Positions 34,417-45,548 of a stretch of DNA of 64,000 nucleotides are shown here, piece by piece. Source of the stretch: Sipunculus nudus (Eukaryota; Annelida; Sipuncula; Golfingiida; Sipunculidae); contig CM049322.1 in the NCBI GenBank assembly GCA_026874595.1, positions 49,021,340-49,085,339 of the forward strand, in the 5' to 3' direction. Within the stretch, counting starts at the first letter, position 1; every line of letters starts with the position of its first letter. The notes below the pieces were generated by a model. That model saw nothing but the letters and a program-made list of their open reading frames with translations. It was not told the origin of the DNA and did not search any database. The translations under genes were made by a program, and so were the position numbers.

Positions 34417-36457
34417 ATGGTGATTAGTTGCTGTGCTGTTGGATGTTCAAACAAGCAAGGGAAGTTCCCTGGCTTGTCATTTTATCGTTTCCCAGCTGAC
34501 CAAGAGCGGCGTGAACAATGGATTGCAGCCGTCAACCGCAAAGACTGGAGTCCCAATGATACTACCAGGCTCTGCAGTGCTCACTTCATAAGTGGTATGT
34601 ATGTAAGCTATTTATCACTGGCTGGCATCTGTCATTACTGGACAAGTGTCACAGGGTATGATATTCTGGTCAGTCTGGTTGATTAATGATTTGAATTCCT
34701 GTGACCAGGTTGCTAAACTAACAAGATTATTACAACTATACTCCATTCCATTATATTATAGTACTATTAGTAGCACTGTTAAAATATAGACTATATTATA
34801 TTGGTGTCTGAAACTATATTCTTTTCAAAGTTTGGTAAAGGCCCTGTTAAATGGGCTTTATCTGCAGTATTAGACAATTTTTACAATGTGACAAGGGTTT
34901 GTAATGTGGATCAAAATTATAACAGATATAGACAAAATACCACACAGCAGATGCAGCATACACACCAATAATAAATGTGAACCGGTCTTTACATTTTTAC
35001 AGCCATACAGTTATAAACACAAATAAAAAGACGTACAAATTTTATTTACAGAATGAAGAACACTTCAGAGGCAAGCAAATACTATTACATTGCTGGAGAG
35101 TATTTAACATGTAATACTACTAATAGAAATAAAATAGACAAGATTTAAACCAGAGCCTTACGTTATTTTATTTTCTTTTGAACTGTTTCAGGTAAAAAAG
35201 ACAACAATCCTCTCTCACCAGACTATGTCCCCCAAATTTTTAGTCATGTGAGTTCAGAAAGAAGACTGCAAAGAAGGCCATGGAAAACTTTGCACGGCGA
35301 CAGAATATGAAGAGGAGACGTATTGAACAGGAAACAAGAAAAGAAGCAACTAGTGGTTTACTTAATCTAGCTCTGACTGGTTCTCAGTCTGACAAGCCCA
35401 CAGGCAGCACAGACTCAGATTAAAACAGCAGCATCTTCCAGAGAGAAATGATAACAAAGCCACCAGCACTGTAATGACAATGAACGATATTGCTTCACTA
35501 GAATTTGAGTGTCAATCCCTGCGGACTAAGTGTCAGGATCTTAAGGAACATTGTGACAATTTAAAATGGAGTGAAAAGGGATTTGAAAGAAATGATGCCA
35601 AAGTAAAATATTACACAGGGCTTCCTTCATATGCTATGTTGATCATTATATTTAACTTCATAAAACCTTACCTGAAAGAACTTGAAAGCATGACAAAATT
35701 CCAACAATTATTATTGACCTTAATGAGGTTAAGGTTGAACTTAAATGTCCAAGACCTTGCCTTCAGGTTTAATGTTCATGTTTCAACAGCATATAGGATC
35801 TTTAAACAGGTGATTGATGTGTGCTACCATAGACTTACCCCTGCATATGTTTTGTGGCCTGAACGTGACAGACACTGCCTCTTTCATTAAGAAAATCATT
35901 TCCGAAATGCATTTCAATTATAGATTGCTTCGAAATATTTATTGAGAGACCAAGCGACTTAGATGCAAGGAAAAAAAACATATTCTCATTATAAATCGCA
36001 CAATACAATAAAATATCTTATTTCCATAGCACCACAAGGGGCAATTACCTTTATTTCCAAGGGATGGGGTGGAAGGGTTAGCGATAAATATCACACAGAA
36101 AACTCTCTCTTTTTAGATAAAATAAATCCAGGAGATGTTATATTAGCAGATAGAGGGTTTGATATAAGTGATTCTGTTGGTTTGCACTGTGCCAAGGTTG
36201 AAATCCCAGCCTTTACTAAAGGTAAAAAGCAATTAAGCATGCTTGATGTTGAGAAAACTCGAAACATAGCTGCTGTAAGAATACATGTGGAGCGGGTAAT
36301 TGGGTCCACAAGACAAAAGTACACAATGTTGCAGGGTACCATCCCAATTACACTTCTTCAGAATGACAGAATGACTAATCTAACAACCCTAGATAAAATT
36401 GTACATGTGGCCTGTGCCTTGATAAATGCATCAGAATCTGTTGTGCCCTTTGAATAG
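34417..36457 (+). pseudogene. THAP/HTH/DDE transposase (IS5/Harbinger-like), frameshifted
   Basis: Exon 1 (34417-34594) encodes a THAP C2CH finger: MVISCCAVGCSNK, FYRFPAD, W, then LCSAHF. It ends at a GTATGT donor; exon 2 begins at 35192 after TGTTTCAG and restores the reading frame (KKDNNPLSPDYVP). A one-base frameshift near 35260 moves the native frame to KKAMENFARRQ, which stops at about 35420. The frame 35474-35890 holds a coiled segment, then the helix-turn-helix typical of this transposase family (LRLNLNVQDLAFRFNVHVST). Another shift near 35875 moves to a frame with the first catalytic Asp ([12 protein letters not shown], 35917-35952), and a third near 35960 to the frame 35963-36457. 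That last frame has the second Asp ([10 protein letters not shown]) and the Glu (RIHVERVIG). So all three DDE residues survive but the frame is broken at least three times. Confidence 0.85.
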
Positions 36458-36596
36458 AAAACTAATCAATGCTTTATCTATTTCAGCCCCAAGAGCTTTT
36501 CTTAGCAGTATAAAGTGTCAATACAGGAGTAGAGTCAAGCGAAGGAAATAAAAACGGGTAATAAATAATTGTTTAAAATTAATTTGACCAGACTGT

Positions 36597-36800
36597 AAAG
36601 GGGGAGGACGTAGCCTAGTAGTATAGGCGTTGGACGTCGGAGCTGAAGGTGCCTGGTTCGAATCCCACCGGTGCCTCAATGGCGTAATGGTGTAATCTCG
36701 TTATTGAACCTCAGAGATTCGCTCCTATGTATTAACGACAGGTGACGGCTTTCGATTATTCGTGACCTCGTACATATAAAACCAGAAATCCAGAAAGCTT
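36597..36800 (+). mobile_element. tRNA-derived SINE (plus strand)
   Basis: A box TAGCCTAGTAGTATAGG at 36611-36627 and B box GGTTCGAATCC at 36655-36665, with tRNA-like spacing. The 5' end (GGGGAGGACG) does not pair well with CGGTGCC after the B box, and no good anticodon stem forms, so it is not a working tRNA. The body after 36680 (TAACGACAGGTGACGGC and so on) is the likely SINE body. It differs from the SINE at 3170-3440. Confidence 0.65.
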
Positions 36801-37249
36801 AATAATAACATATCATTCTTATCGTCTGGATACCTTTATCCTCATTCAAAAGACGGTGCCACCAACAGGCCATTGTCCTATCATTTAAAAAAAATTTAAA
36901 CAGACTGGGAAGCAACGATCGCCTCTTTGACGTCTCTGGCTCATGCCTTATATTAAACGCGCGCATGAATTTTTTTTTTAAATTCCTTAAGAATTAATAA
37001 TGATATACATTTATTAGGGCCCACTTGAATATGCTGGTGCCCTATAGCAATCATCCTGCCCGTTAGTCCGTCGGTATGTCAGTCAGTGCACACATTAGTT
37101 CCCGGATGAAAACTTCAGTTTGCATGTGAATATGGATTTAAAACTTGACTTATATATAGCCCAACAATAAAGCGAAATCCCTATTGATTTTGGGGTTATG
37201 AGGTCAAAGGTCAAGCTCAAAGAACCCACATCTTTACAGAAGTGGGTCT
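36801..37249. other. Noncoding stretch with a DR1-like motif
   Basis: No gene. GAGGTCAAAGGTCAAGCTCA at about 37200-37219 is a perfect AGGTCA-A-AGGTCA direct repeat, like the array at 20.3-21 kb read on the other strand. Confidence 0.55.
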
Positions 37250-37619
37250 TTGAGGAACTTTAACAGATTTTTTATGGCGCAATAATTTTTTCCGAATCTT
37301 TTGTTTCCAACCGTGCGCAGAGTACCTAGAGGCCGATAAGATGTTATATAGATTACTCAGAAGATATTTATATCATTTGTTCCTTGAAACACTTCTGAAT
37401 TATTCTGGATTTACATATCAGGTGCCGAGCACGCAGGTATCGTGCACACTACATGGCACACTTCTGGAGACCGACTTGTGTTGGAATCAAGCATGTGTTA
37501 TATGCCGAGCACTTTGATCCGGGAAATGATACTTCCGCGATAGTTGTTAATATATTTAGAATAACAATAACAATAATAGTAATAAAAATAATAATAAAAA
37601 TAATAACAATAGCAAAAAC

Positions 37620-37653
<34 letters not shown>

Positions 37654-38277
37654 TATAACTTATATACTACGCGTGTAATCTGAAATCAATTTTATGCCTG
37701 GAGAATAGGACAAGAAGAATAGTCGACAATTATTCTAAAATACTTGCGCCAACGTAGTCCCTGGTCGCGTAACACGCGTTTCATTCAATTCATGGAGTAA
37801 TTGATATTCCACTTAGGCCTACCAAATGTAAGACCTGCAGCAGGGCGAGGAATAATTTAGTAAACTTAGTTTTAATTTTGTTATACCTTTATTGATGTTC
37901 AGTGATCATTTTATAATTCATGTAATGGCTTGTGGTTCAATAAGTGCTTGTTTGTCTGTATGTGTGATGTGGCAATTGTTGTGTATCCCCACCACCTTGT
38001 TTAAAGAACGATTTTAATATTTTAAATTTTAAAGTCAGTCATCACAAGTGTAACATAGATTTTATTAAAAATTAAGACATACAAGTTATTCGACCGCATT
38101 AAAAATACACTTATAAGATATATCGTACCTACTTTCTAATGTCAAAAAGTGCAGCATTTGTCAAAGTACAATTTAAATTTTCTTGCTACAGCAATGGCGC
38201 TACGTGGGGTTACCACATGGATTAATCATGTGTGAAACACGCGATTCCTCTCTCTCTTTAGGCAGAATATCTTTGTT
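37250..38277 (-). repeat. Right arm of ~1.1 kb inverted repeat
   Basis: Reverse complement of 26107-27285, in the same order of landmarks from GGTACTCTG...CGGTTGG inward to CTCTTTAGGCAGAATATCTT outward. It includes a shorter (AAT)n microsatellite at about 37558-37652. The two arms enclose roughly 10 kb. Confidence 0.85.
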
Positions 38278-38301
38278 CTATTTCAGTTCTAAGTGACCGT
38301 G

Positions 38302-38470
38302 CAGGGGCGGATCCAAGATTTGGAAGGGGGGGGGGGGGGTAAAAAAGTCCGGAAACGTTTTAAAAGACTTAAAAAGTTCTAGAGCTGAAACAATGGACCC
38401 CTTTGACCCCCTGGATCCGCTGCTGCAGTTATCCCAGTTTTGCCATGGGGGGGGGGGGGGGGGGGGGGGA
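38302..38470 (+). mobile_element. Short hAT-like MITE with flanking G runs
   Basis: CAGGGGCGGATCCAAGATTT to CTGGATCCGCTGCTG (38302-38425), an imperfect inverted-repeat pair, followed by CAGTTATCCCAGTTTTGCCA and a long G run. Inverted relative to the copy at 23 kb. G runs at 38327-38339 and 38447-38469 give meaningless proline frames. Confidence 0.6.
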
Positions 38471-39419
38471 ATGCATTTGCTAAAATAATACAAAGTTCAG
38501 CTGAGCCTTGTGACCCATGTAATGGGTCCCTTGTTGAAATTAAGAAATAATAAATGATGATATACAAGGATTTTGTATAATAAGGCACAATGATGGAAAT
38601 AATGATAAGACTTAAAATAATTAATGGTTTTCAATTATCAAATTTTTAGATGGCATATCCTTAACTCTCTATATTGTGGTTTATTATAATTAAAATTTAT
38701 AAAATAAAGTACTTAAGGTACCTTGTTAGCTCATGAAGCAAGGAATACCCAATAGCTACTACAGAAGAGTGAAAACTATATTTTACATATAATCACTAGG
38801 ATATAAGTTACAATATAATTTCAGAAATCATTTTGACTATGTAGAAAGTTATCATTCCAACTGAAATTATGGATACCTGATTTGATGAACCATCTGGCCG
38901 GCTAACTAGTGAAATTCTGGAGTCCATTTTCTTATAGTTTTATTTTTTTTTAATTTATGATTTGATACCCTGACAGGAGATACTAAAAGCCAGTTTTCAA
39001 ATATTTAGAAATAAATAACTCCTGAATTTTCAGCATGGGTGATTTTCATCATCAAATGAAATTTCTTAAATAAATTATTCAGATGCTAGAAATTTGCACT
39101 TTGTGTGTTCAGGTCTTTGCCGAGGCATAACCTGCGTTTGGCACTGTCAGAAATGCAGCATTTTACCTTTAAAATATTCCAGGATGCGAATGGTGACCTG
39201 GATCACTTCCAAAATTTCATAACTAACAGACAAACCAACGCCGGCAAAAGCATAACCTCCCTCCCTCCCTCTCCGGGTGAAGTTTAATATAAATATCAGC
39301 CATATTTCAGCTGCCCAACAGCTGAGTATTTTCTTTTTCGATCTGTATCCTGCATTCTGCTACATTTCAGGCGTGTACTGTGACTCATGGGTAATTTGTT
39401 TTTCTCTTGGGCAAATTAA
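38471..39419. other. Noncoding stretch
   Basis: AT-rich, no gene recognised. Confidence 0.5.
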
Positions 39420-39453
39420 AAGCTGAGCACCGTGATCCATGGGTCTTTTGTTT
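39420..39453 (-). repeat. Repeat head motif, reversed
   Basis: AGCTGAGCACCGTGATCCAT then GGGTCTTTTG: the reverse complement of the heads at 20153, 28431 and 29627. Confidence 0.55.
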
Positions 39454-39689
39454 GTTGTAATTTGCTATATAACCCCTTTTCCCATCATCTGATGTTTGTA
39501 TTTTTCTTTGCAGGTCTCAGTGCAGAAAATCTTCATAAGTACTTGAAACAAGTCTATAATCCAAACAAACAGAAAATTTACAAGCTCCGTCTCAGACCAG
39601 CAAACTAGCCCACCTCCGTGACTTGGCGCTCAATCAGCACATTCAGTCAGTAAACTTTTTTAATTTCACAGCTCAGTTGACCAGGCTTC

Positions 39690-39818
39690 GTTCAAGTACA
39701 GGGGATTGTATATCAGTAAAAGTACTTCAGCTTTTGACAAGTACAAGTGCTGGAGTACAAGTTCAAGTACAGACTCCTGTACTTGAGTACAGGTACAAGT
39801 ACTTATATCATTTGATTC
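39690..39818. repeat. Cluster of GTACTT/AAGTAC palindromic words
   Basis: Dense, irregular repetition of AAGTACAAGT-type words, also seen at 48365-48490 in the other orientation. Likely the remains of a dispersed repeat. Confidence 0.5.
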
Positions 39819-40607
39819 ATTCAGATAAAAAATAAAAGCTTAAAATGTTCCGAATGTTCTTCAAGTATCATGATAAAACTATTTATATATCTGGATTTTA
39901 CACTAGGAATGAAAGAGCAGAATTTGGATTCTTTGATAACATTCTGAAGTTTCAAAGATAATTTTATGTTTTTACTGCACTGTAAAGCAGCTTGACTCTG
40001 CACTCTAACCAGGGTTGGACGGGTAATGCCTGGACGGATAAACCCTGTTGGGCAATACCCGGGAAAACCCAGGTTGGGCAATAGTTAGGTTTTATGAGTA
40101 ATATAATGAGGACTTTTCCGAACATTATTTGTGGTTATCTATACAGTCCAAGGTATAAAGTAGTACACGTGTAATGTAGCATATCCTGTCACATATCAAT
40201 ATTCTTTAAATGTGATTGAATTATGTAAATCCAGTCAATAAATGTGCGTAAAGGTGGGTTTTGATAAAGTCATATATTCTCCATGTCAGAGTTCCTTGTG
40301 AGAGCCCTATGGTTAACGTCAACTTACATGCCTCAATTGACCCAGTTACTGTTAGTTTGTCTTGCTTTAATGTACACTGCAGTCCCTTTCAGCACGGATA
40401 TTTAAAAACGGTGCATTTACATGCATGATGCATTGAATTGATGTTACTGAAGAATGCATTCACACCCACCCTTTTCTTGCTGGTATCTAGATCTGGATAT
40501 TTGCTAACCAATTAAAAGTGCACATCAGCCGGGCCTTAAATACTGGTAACAATGGCGATGGTGTGCACTGCCCAAGATAGGTAGCTGAATGAGCAGGATA
40601 GCAGATA

Positions 40608-40859
40608 GACTGGTACCCAGCTCTATTATGGCATCGCTGCTCTAGGCCAATCATAGAGACGGGCGTACAACGCCATCTTAGGTACTCCCGGCTCAGCCAG
40701 GATCGCATGAACGTCCATGAAAATCGGTATGAGCGAGCATACTGGAGTTGGAAACAGTCTACAGGTAAGTCAAAGAGTTGCAACTGGGCGTACTAGAGAT
40801 GGCGGTGTACGCCTGTCTCTATGCTTGGCTGAGGACCATAATAGAGCAGGGTACCAGTC
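40608..40859. mobile_element. 252-bp MITE with ~75-bp inverted ends
   Basis: Left end GACTGGTACCCAGCTCTATT; right end reverse complemented GACTGGTACCCTGCTCTATT. The inverted similarity continues (AGAGACGGGCGTACAACGCC against AGAGACAGGCGTACACCGCC) over about 75 bases with one unmatched stretch. Flanked by TA on both sides (40606-40607, 40860-40861). The middle ~100 bases are unique and noncoding. Confidence 0.8.
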
Positions 40860-40861
40860 TA

Positions 40862-41299
40862 GATAGCAGGTATTATTAAGTATATGTGAGTCAGCTTGTG
40901 GTTCATCATTATAATCATCAGGGAGGCATAATGATACCCCTTTGATGCAAATAATTACTGAATCAGTATATATTAAGTCCCAAATACAGGGGATTTTAAT
41001 TTTTTTTACTCTGGAACACTTTGGTGTAAAAATCTTACTGTTTTAACGTGATATCTATTAACTGTTTGTAAAATTAAGTTCGTATAAAAAGACTTGCCAA
41101 CTCTGCTACATTATAAGTAGACAGTAAAACAAATACACAACATAAATATGTCTAACTAGGTATGCCATTTGTGATTGGTTCAGGAGTTTGGCTAATCTTG
41201 GGTTCCCTTTGAAGTCATCGTTTAATTTTGTACAACAGTTGTCAAGGTCAGTTTCCAATCTGACCCTGCCCAGACTCGTTCGGCATAGACAGAAGCATT
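40862..41299. other. Noncoding stretch
   Basis: No gene recognised; left flank of the LTR retrotransposon. Confidence 0.5.
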
Positions 41300-41527
41300 T
41301 GCACAAAGAAATAAAACAGCTCATTTAAACGTAAACACATTTTATTTACAGATATTTGGATGTCTTATAGAGCGTCCATAAATCTTCTATAGCTCATTCC
41401 CCAGCTCCAGTCTGAACCCTCAAAACACATACCAGGGTAGAATGGACCAGTTCAGTTCTATAATTAAATAAAAAAAATTATTCATAGGTCCAACATATAG
41501 GTCTATAGGATTTGCTATTTATTTGGC
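41300..41527 (-). repeat. 3' LTR
   Basis: TGCACAAAG...TTTATTTGGC, closely similar to 46522-46763. On the minus strand it carries AATAAA (41346-41341). The TATA-box position seen in the other copy reads CTATAGAAG here. Confidence 0.75.
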
Positions 41528-42110
41528 AAAATTGAGTTGGCCTTCATTAACACGACTCTTCGGCTCGGGGGCCCCAATGACAAAATTGTCCTATTATGAA
41601 GCTTGCAGCATCCTGCTTGGAGTCTTTCTGCCGACTGAACTGTTTGTTCAGAGCCTTTCTCATTCATAATCCGCTACCGGGCGCTCATTGGCCAAAATTT
41701 ACTCTAGCCTCTGTAAAATATCGGCATCGTTACCTAGAGACCATATGACGCTTCACAACCAAAAACATTGCCTGGTTCACTGGTTCCCTGAAATGTGCGT
41801 GCGTTGGATTCAGACTGGACCGCTACTAAACAACCCCACAAGAACAATACACGGAAATCCCTCTTCACAGAGTGCAAATAGTTTTAAAGATCCCCAGGGT
41901 ATGAACACAGAAGAACATGCCACAGAATTTGACATAGTGAAATCAATAACAATAATAAAGGATATCATGGTAATTCTGTGACATCACTCCCACCCCCCCC
42001 CCCCCCCCAAAAAAAAAACATTATTTATTATATATTTTTTTTATAGCTAAACAATCTCTTAAAGACTATAAGAACGACAATATAATTATTAAGACACAAT
42101 GACATACATT
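41528..42110. other. Element 3' noncoding region
   Basis: Between RNase H and the 3' LTR. Contains a ~19-base C run followed by A (41990-42019). A 97-codon plus-strand frame here matches nothing known. Confidence 0.5.
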
Positions 42111-42542
42111 TTACGGAATCTCCCCAAGCGCTGGGACCCTGCATAATAAATCCGGTCCGCAATTATGTTTGCCTGGAACGGCCTCCTCTCTGAACTTAAA
42201 CTCTTGCAACACCATGGCCCAGCGCATTATGCGCTTATTCAGACATTTTGCCCTTTGAATATATACAAGTGGCTTGTGGTTTGTTTGGATAATTAATTCT
42301 TTACTGAATAGATACATTTCAAACTTACTAATTGACCAGGCTATTGAAAAGGCTTCTTTCTCAGTGGCGGGATAGTTTTTTTCTCTGTCCGTTAGCTTAC
42401 GGCTTGCATAAGCTACTGGATGAAGGGTATAATTTTGTTCCTGTATCAAAATAGCCCCAATACCCTTATCCGATGCGTCTGTCCTCAGGATGAACCCCTT
42501 GGTTATTATGGGCAGTTGTAATATGGGTTGTTTTTGTAACAA
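42111..42542 (-). pseudogene. RNase H domain of the Gmr1-like element
   Basis: A 143-codon frame. It begins in the RT-RNase H connection (the preceding frame ends at the same site, overlapping 42506-42542). RTDASDKGIGAIL holds the first catalytic Asp, EKNYPATEKEAFSIAW the Glu region. The usual T-D-H-K is TNHKPL, so the next catalytic Asp is Asn. It continues to GKHNCGPDLLCRV near the end, where D-x-L-S/C-R is the family's closing motif. The domain degrades the RNA strand of the RNA/DNA hybrid. Its position at the 3' end of pol, directly after RT and with no integrase behind it, is part of the evidence for the unusual order. Confidence 0.85.
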
Positions 42543-43420
42543 TCTCTTTGGAGTTTCGTATGCCCTTTCTTGTACTTCTCCTCAATTGACTTATTACTTT
42601 GCCCCTTTCGTATGAGATCAGTCAATGGTACGGCCACTTCGGCGATATTGGGGATGAATTTTCTATAATACCCCGTAAGGCCGAGGAATGACCGAACCTG
42701 TTTTTTGGTGGTGGGTCTCTGACTATTGTTTATTTTGTTCAAAATTACCGGATCCGTGGCAAGTTGACCCCTACCGATAGTATGTCCGAGGAACCCTAAA
42801 CTGGGAAAGCCCAAGAAGCACTTTGAAGGTTTTGCAGCTAGATTGGCGCGGTGGAGAATCTGAAACACTATCTCCAGTAGCATTAAATGGTCTGACCAGT
42901 TAACGTTGTGGCATAGCACTTCGTCAATATAGCATATGGCACCTTCGACAACGGCAAACAGTTTTCGCATCATGCGATCGAACTGAGCACTAGCTACCAC
43001 CAAGCCGAAAGGCATGAAATTGAACTGGTATTGGGCGTTTGGGATAACAAATGCTGTGAATTCTTTGCATCTTTCTGACATGGGTATTTCCCAATACTCT
43101 TTCGTCGTCTATCTTTGAAAACACAGAACTGTTAAGTAATTCTGCAAAGATGCTTTCTGGGTGTGGCATGGGTTCTGGGTCGAAAAGTATTACCCGATTC
43201 AGTCTGCGAAAGTCTACGAAAAAGCGCATGGAACCATCCTTTTTGCGTACCATTACCACTGGAGATGCAAATTAGAATTGGATCTCTCAATGATCCCAAG
43301 AGATAACATATCATTTATCTCACTCATCATGATGTCTTTCAAGGCATAGGGTATCGGGTCAGGTTTAGACCTGACAGGTTGATCGGATGTAATTTGGGAC
43401 ATCAGTTAGTACCGGGTCAT
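42506..43420 (-). pseudogene. Reverse transcriptase domain of the Gmr1-like element
   Basis: Reads through at least three frames. The RT entry (PYALKDIMMSEINDML, then GIIERSNS) lies at about 43360-43265; the palm start (VMVRKKDGSMRFFVDFRRLN) follows at 43259, then ESIFAELLNSSVFSKID. The frame 43081-42506 resumes at FNFMPFGL and reaches the catalytic motif as YIDE at 42931-42920, where an active enzyme has YxDD. It then gives FLGFPSLGFLGHTIG and RSFLGLTGYYRKFIPN, the gypsy-type thumb/connection. Frameshifts near 43370, 43265 and 43100, and the altered active site, show it is dead. It lies between integrase (upstream) and RNase H (downstream). Confidence 0.85.
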
Positions 43421-43657
43421 ATCGGTTTACGAAGTCTTTTTATATCTGATACCTGCTGTATCAAGATCTGACCATAAAGATTCACATCAACTGGACCTTG
43501 AGAACGTAATGCTTTGGGCATTTCAATAACAGTTCTCCCATCATTAACTTCCCAGTCATTTAAGCCACATTCAATCGCACTACCAGCTAATATGTTCTCA
43601 CATCGTTCATCGACCGGACAGGACAAGTCAAATATGCAGCCACCAAGCAGGTCAGGC
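43417..43657 (-). pseudogene. Integrase-RT linker of the Gmr1-like element
   Basis: A 69-codon frame (43626-43417) between the integrase carboxyl end and the RT entry, reading continuously with both on the minus strand. It contains a small segment (ECGLNDWEVNDGRTVIEMPK) of no family I recognise. Its size leaves no room for another domain, which supports a native integrase-RT junction rather than a rearrangement. Confidence 0.55.
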
Positions 43658-44735
43658 TTATTGACTGTTCGGGGGAAAATATTTCTTCAGGTGATGGATG
43701 TGAAAGGTTTTTATTTTCCCATTCATGTTAACTTTGTAATCGCAATCATTAAACCTATGCAAGACTTGGTATGGCCCTTTCCACTGAAGCAATAGTTTGT
43801 TCTTGTTAGTAGGTAGTAAAACAAGGACCTGATCACCAGTTTCTAGGCATCTTGGTTTTGCACCTGCATCATAATATGCTTTATATCTATCGCTGGCTTT
43901 ACCAAGGATAGTTTGTGCTACACTCAACGTGTCTTTCAATCGTTCTTTTAGATCAATTACATATTGATACGTGGTCTTTATTTCTGATTCTTTGGTAAGG
44001 AGTTCTTTCAGGACCCTCATGGGTCCTCTCACGCGCCGACCGTACAGTAGCTCAAAAGGGGAAAACCCACCGAAAGATTCATGTTTTGCTTCTCGATAGA
44101 CAAACAGCACGGGCTCTAAGTAACGATCCCAATCACGTGGTTGTTTTGAGAAAACCAGTTTTAAAAGCAACTTAAAATTCCCATTGAATTTCTCTATTAT
44201 CAAATATTGCAGCGAGGATTGTAAGGACTTGTAGTGAACTGCTTAATACTCAACAGCCGACTAACCTCGCGCATGACCGCTGACGTAAACTGACTTTCCA
44301 TATCAGTTAGGACTTCACTAGAAACCCCTAACCTACTGTAGACTTCAAGCAATGCTTCAGCTACTGTTTCTGTATCAATATTTCGCAAAGCAATGGCCTC
44401 AGGATATCGAGTGGCATAATCCATGATAGTTAGGATGAACCGTTTACCTCTGTCAGTAGCTGGGAAAATCGGACCAATGATATCCATCGCCACACGATGG
44501 AAAGGTTCTTGTATTAAGGGTACTTTTCCTAAGGGCACTTTAGTAACCTTACCTTTTGGTAGTGTCCATTGACACAAATCACACGATCGACAAAATTCTG
44601 TTACATCCTTATGCATTCCAGGCCAATAAAACTGGGATCCTACTCTGTCGTAGGTTCGAGCGATTCCCTGGTGACCTTACATTAACCCCTCATGCGCTGG
44701 TCTGATGACATCAGACCTGTAAACTCTAGGCACTA
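43658..44735 (-). pseudogene. Integrase domain of the Gmr1-like element
   Basis: Starts in the tail of the preceding frame (VVPRVYRSDVIRPAHEGLM, the usual lead-in to the zinc-binding region). It continues in 44616-44200 with FCRSCDLCQ (HHCC zinc-finger cysteines), MDIIGPIFPATDRGKRF (first catalytic Asp) and LTDMESQFTS (second Asp; neighbouring residues differ from the usual D-R/G-G-x-x-F). A shift at about 44200 moves to the frame 44203-43658, which opens IIEKFNGNFK with the catalytic Glu. A basic carboxyl part (LQWKGPYQVLHRFNDCDYKV, then HHLKKYFP) corresponds to the GPY/F module. It lies downstream of protease and upstream of RT. Confidence 0.85.
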
Positions 44736-45372
44736 CAAACTGAGTTAAACATTCGCCTGGGGGGTACTTACGCTCACATTTCCGAACTAGGACTTGGTTC
44801 TCGAGGACAAATTTATTTCTGCCTTCCTGCCTAACTGTCAGCTTTTCCCAGAGATGGGAAATGGAAGGATCTTCCCTTTGTGCCTTAAGAAAATCTACCC
44901 GTGCAACCTCTGAAATGGGAGTGGGCACTTTAAGTGGTTTTGGGGATTTATTTGCTTGTGACCTCATTGAACGGGTTTCAACTGCGTTCATTATCTCGCT
45001 CTTTACGGTTACCCAGTCGAGATCAGGATCGTGTGGTTCTCTAGCCCCCTCTATATTCCCCACTATGATGTCATAAACGGGATTGCTCATACAAAGTGCC
45101 TTTACAACTCCCTTATAGAAAGGTGTGTCTATACTCACTTGGGCTATAGGGAATTCTCCGATAGTGCCGTCTATCAAAACACAGGTTTGTTTATCCCTAG
45201 TTATTTCTTCCTCTGCTTCTAATGCAGTTCTTATTACAACACTGCTACAACCAGTGTCCCTCAAAACAGATACTTCATTATGGGACACCATGCCCTTGTT
45301 GGTGGGCATTCCAGGGGGGTGAGCATCTGGCTTACCTGCACAAGCTTGGTATGACACATTTAGTTGACTCAT
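44677..45372 (-). pseudogene. Aspartic protease region of the Gmr1-like element
   Basis: A 231-codon frame. LRDTGCSSVVI has the retropepsin D-T/S-G active site, and VYDIIVGNIEG is the flap-distal I-I-G motif. Downstream is a linker with charged segments, then the lead-in to the integrase zinc region at the very end of the frame. Retropepsins process the gag-pol polyprotein. The protease runs directly into integrase, with no reverse transcriptase between them. Confidence 0.8.
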
Positions 45373-45548
45373 CGCTGGCTCATCTTTGAGAAATGGTTCT
45401 TGCTTAATCTATCAGGGACATGTTGCTCGACTGGTAGACAAGCGCTTGCCTCGGTAGTACTTTTATTACTATCAGGATTTATCGCCTGTTTGATAGCTTT
45501 CTCAACGGCCTTATCTACCAATTCAGATAGAGATACCATACCGTGACC

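Noticed and set aside
36601-36680. Possible tRNA gene (plus strand)
   Set aside because: The acceptor stem does not pair and there is no good anticodon arm; it is a SINE head.
40487-40783. A 98-codon minus-strand open frame
   Set aside because: It runs through a MITE terminal repeat.
41528-42110. A 97-codon plus-strand frame (41688-41981) as an extra gene of the LTR element
   Set aside because: It is on the opposite strand to all other domains and resembles nothing known.
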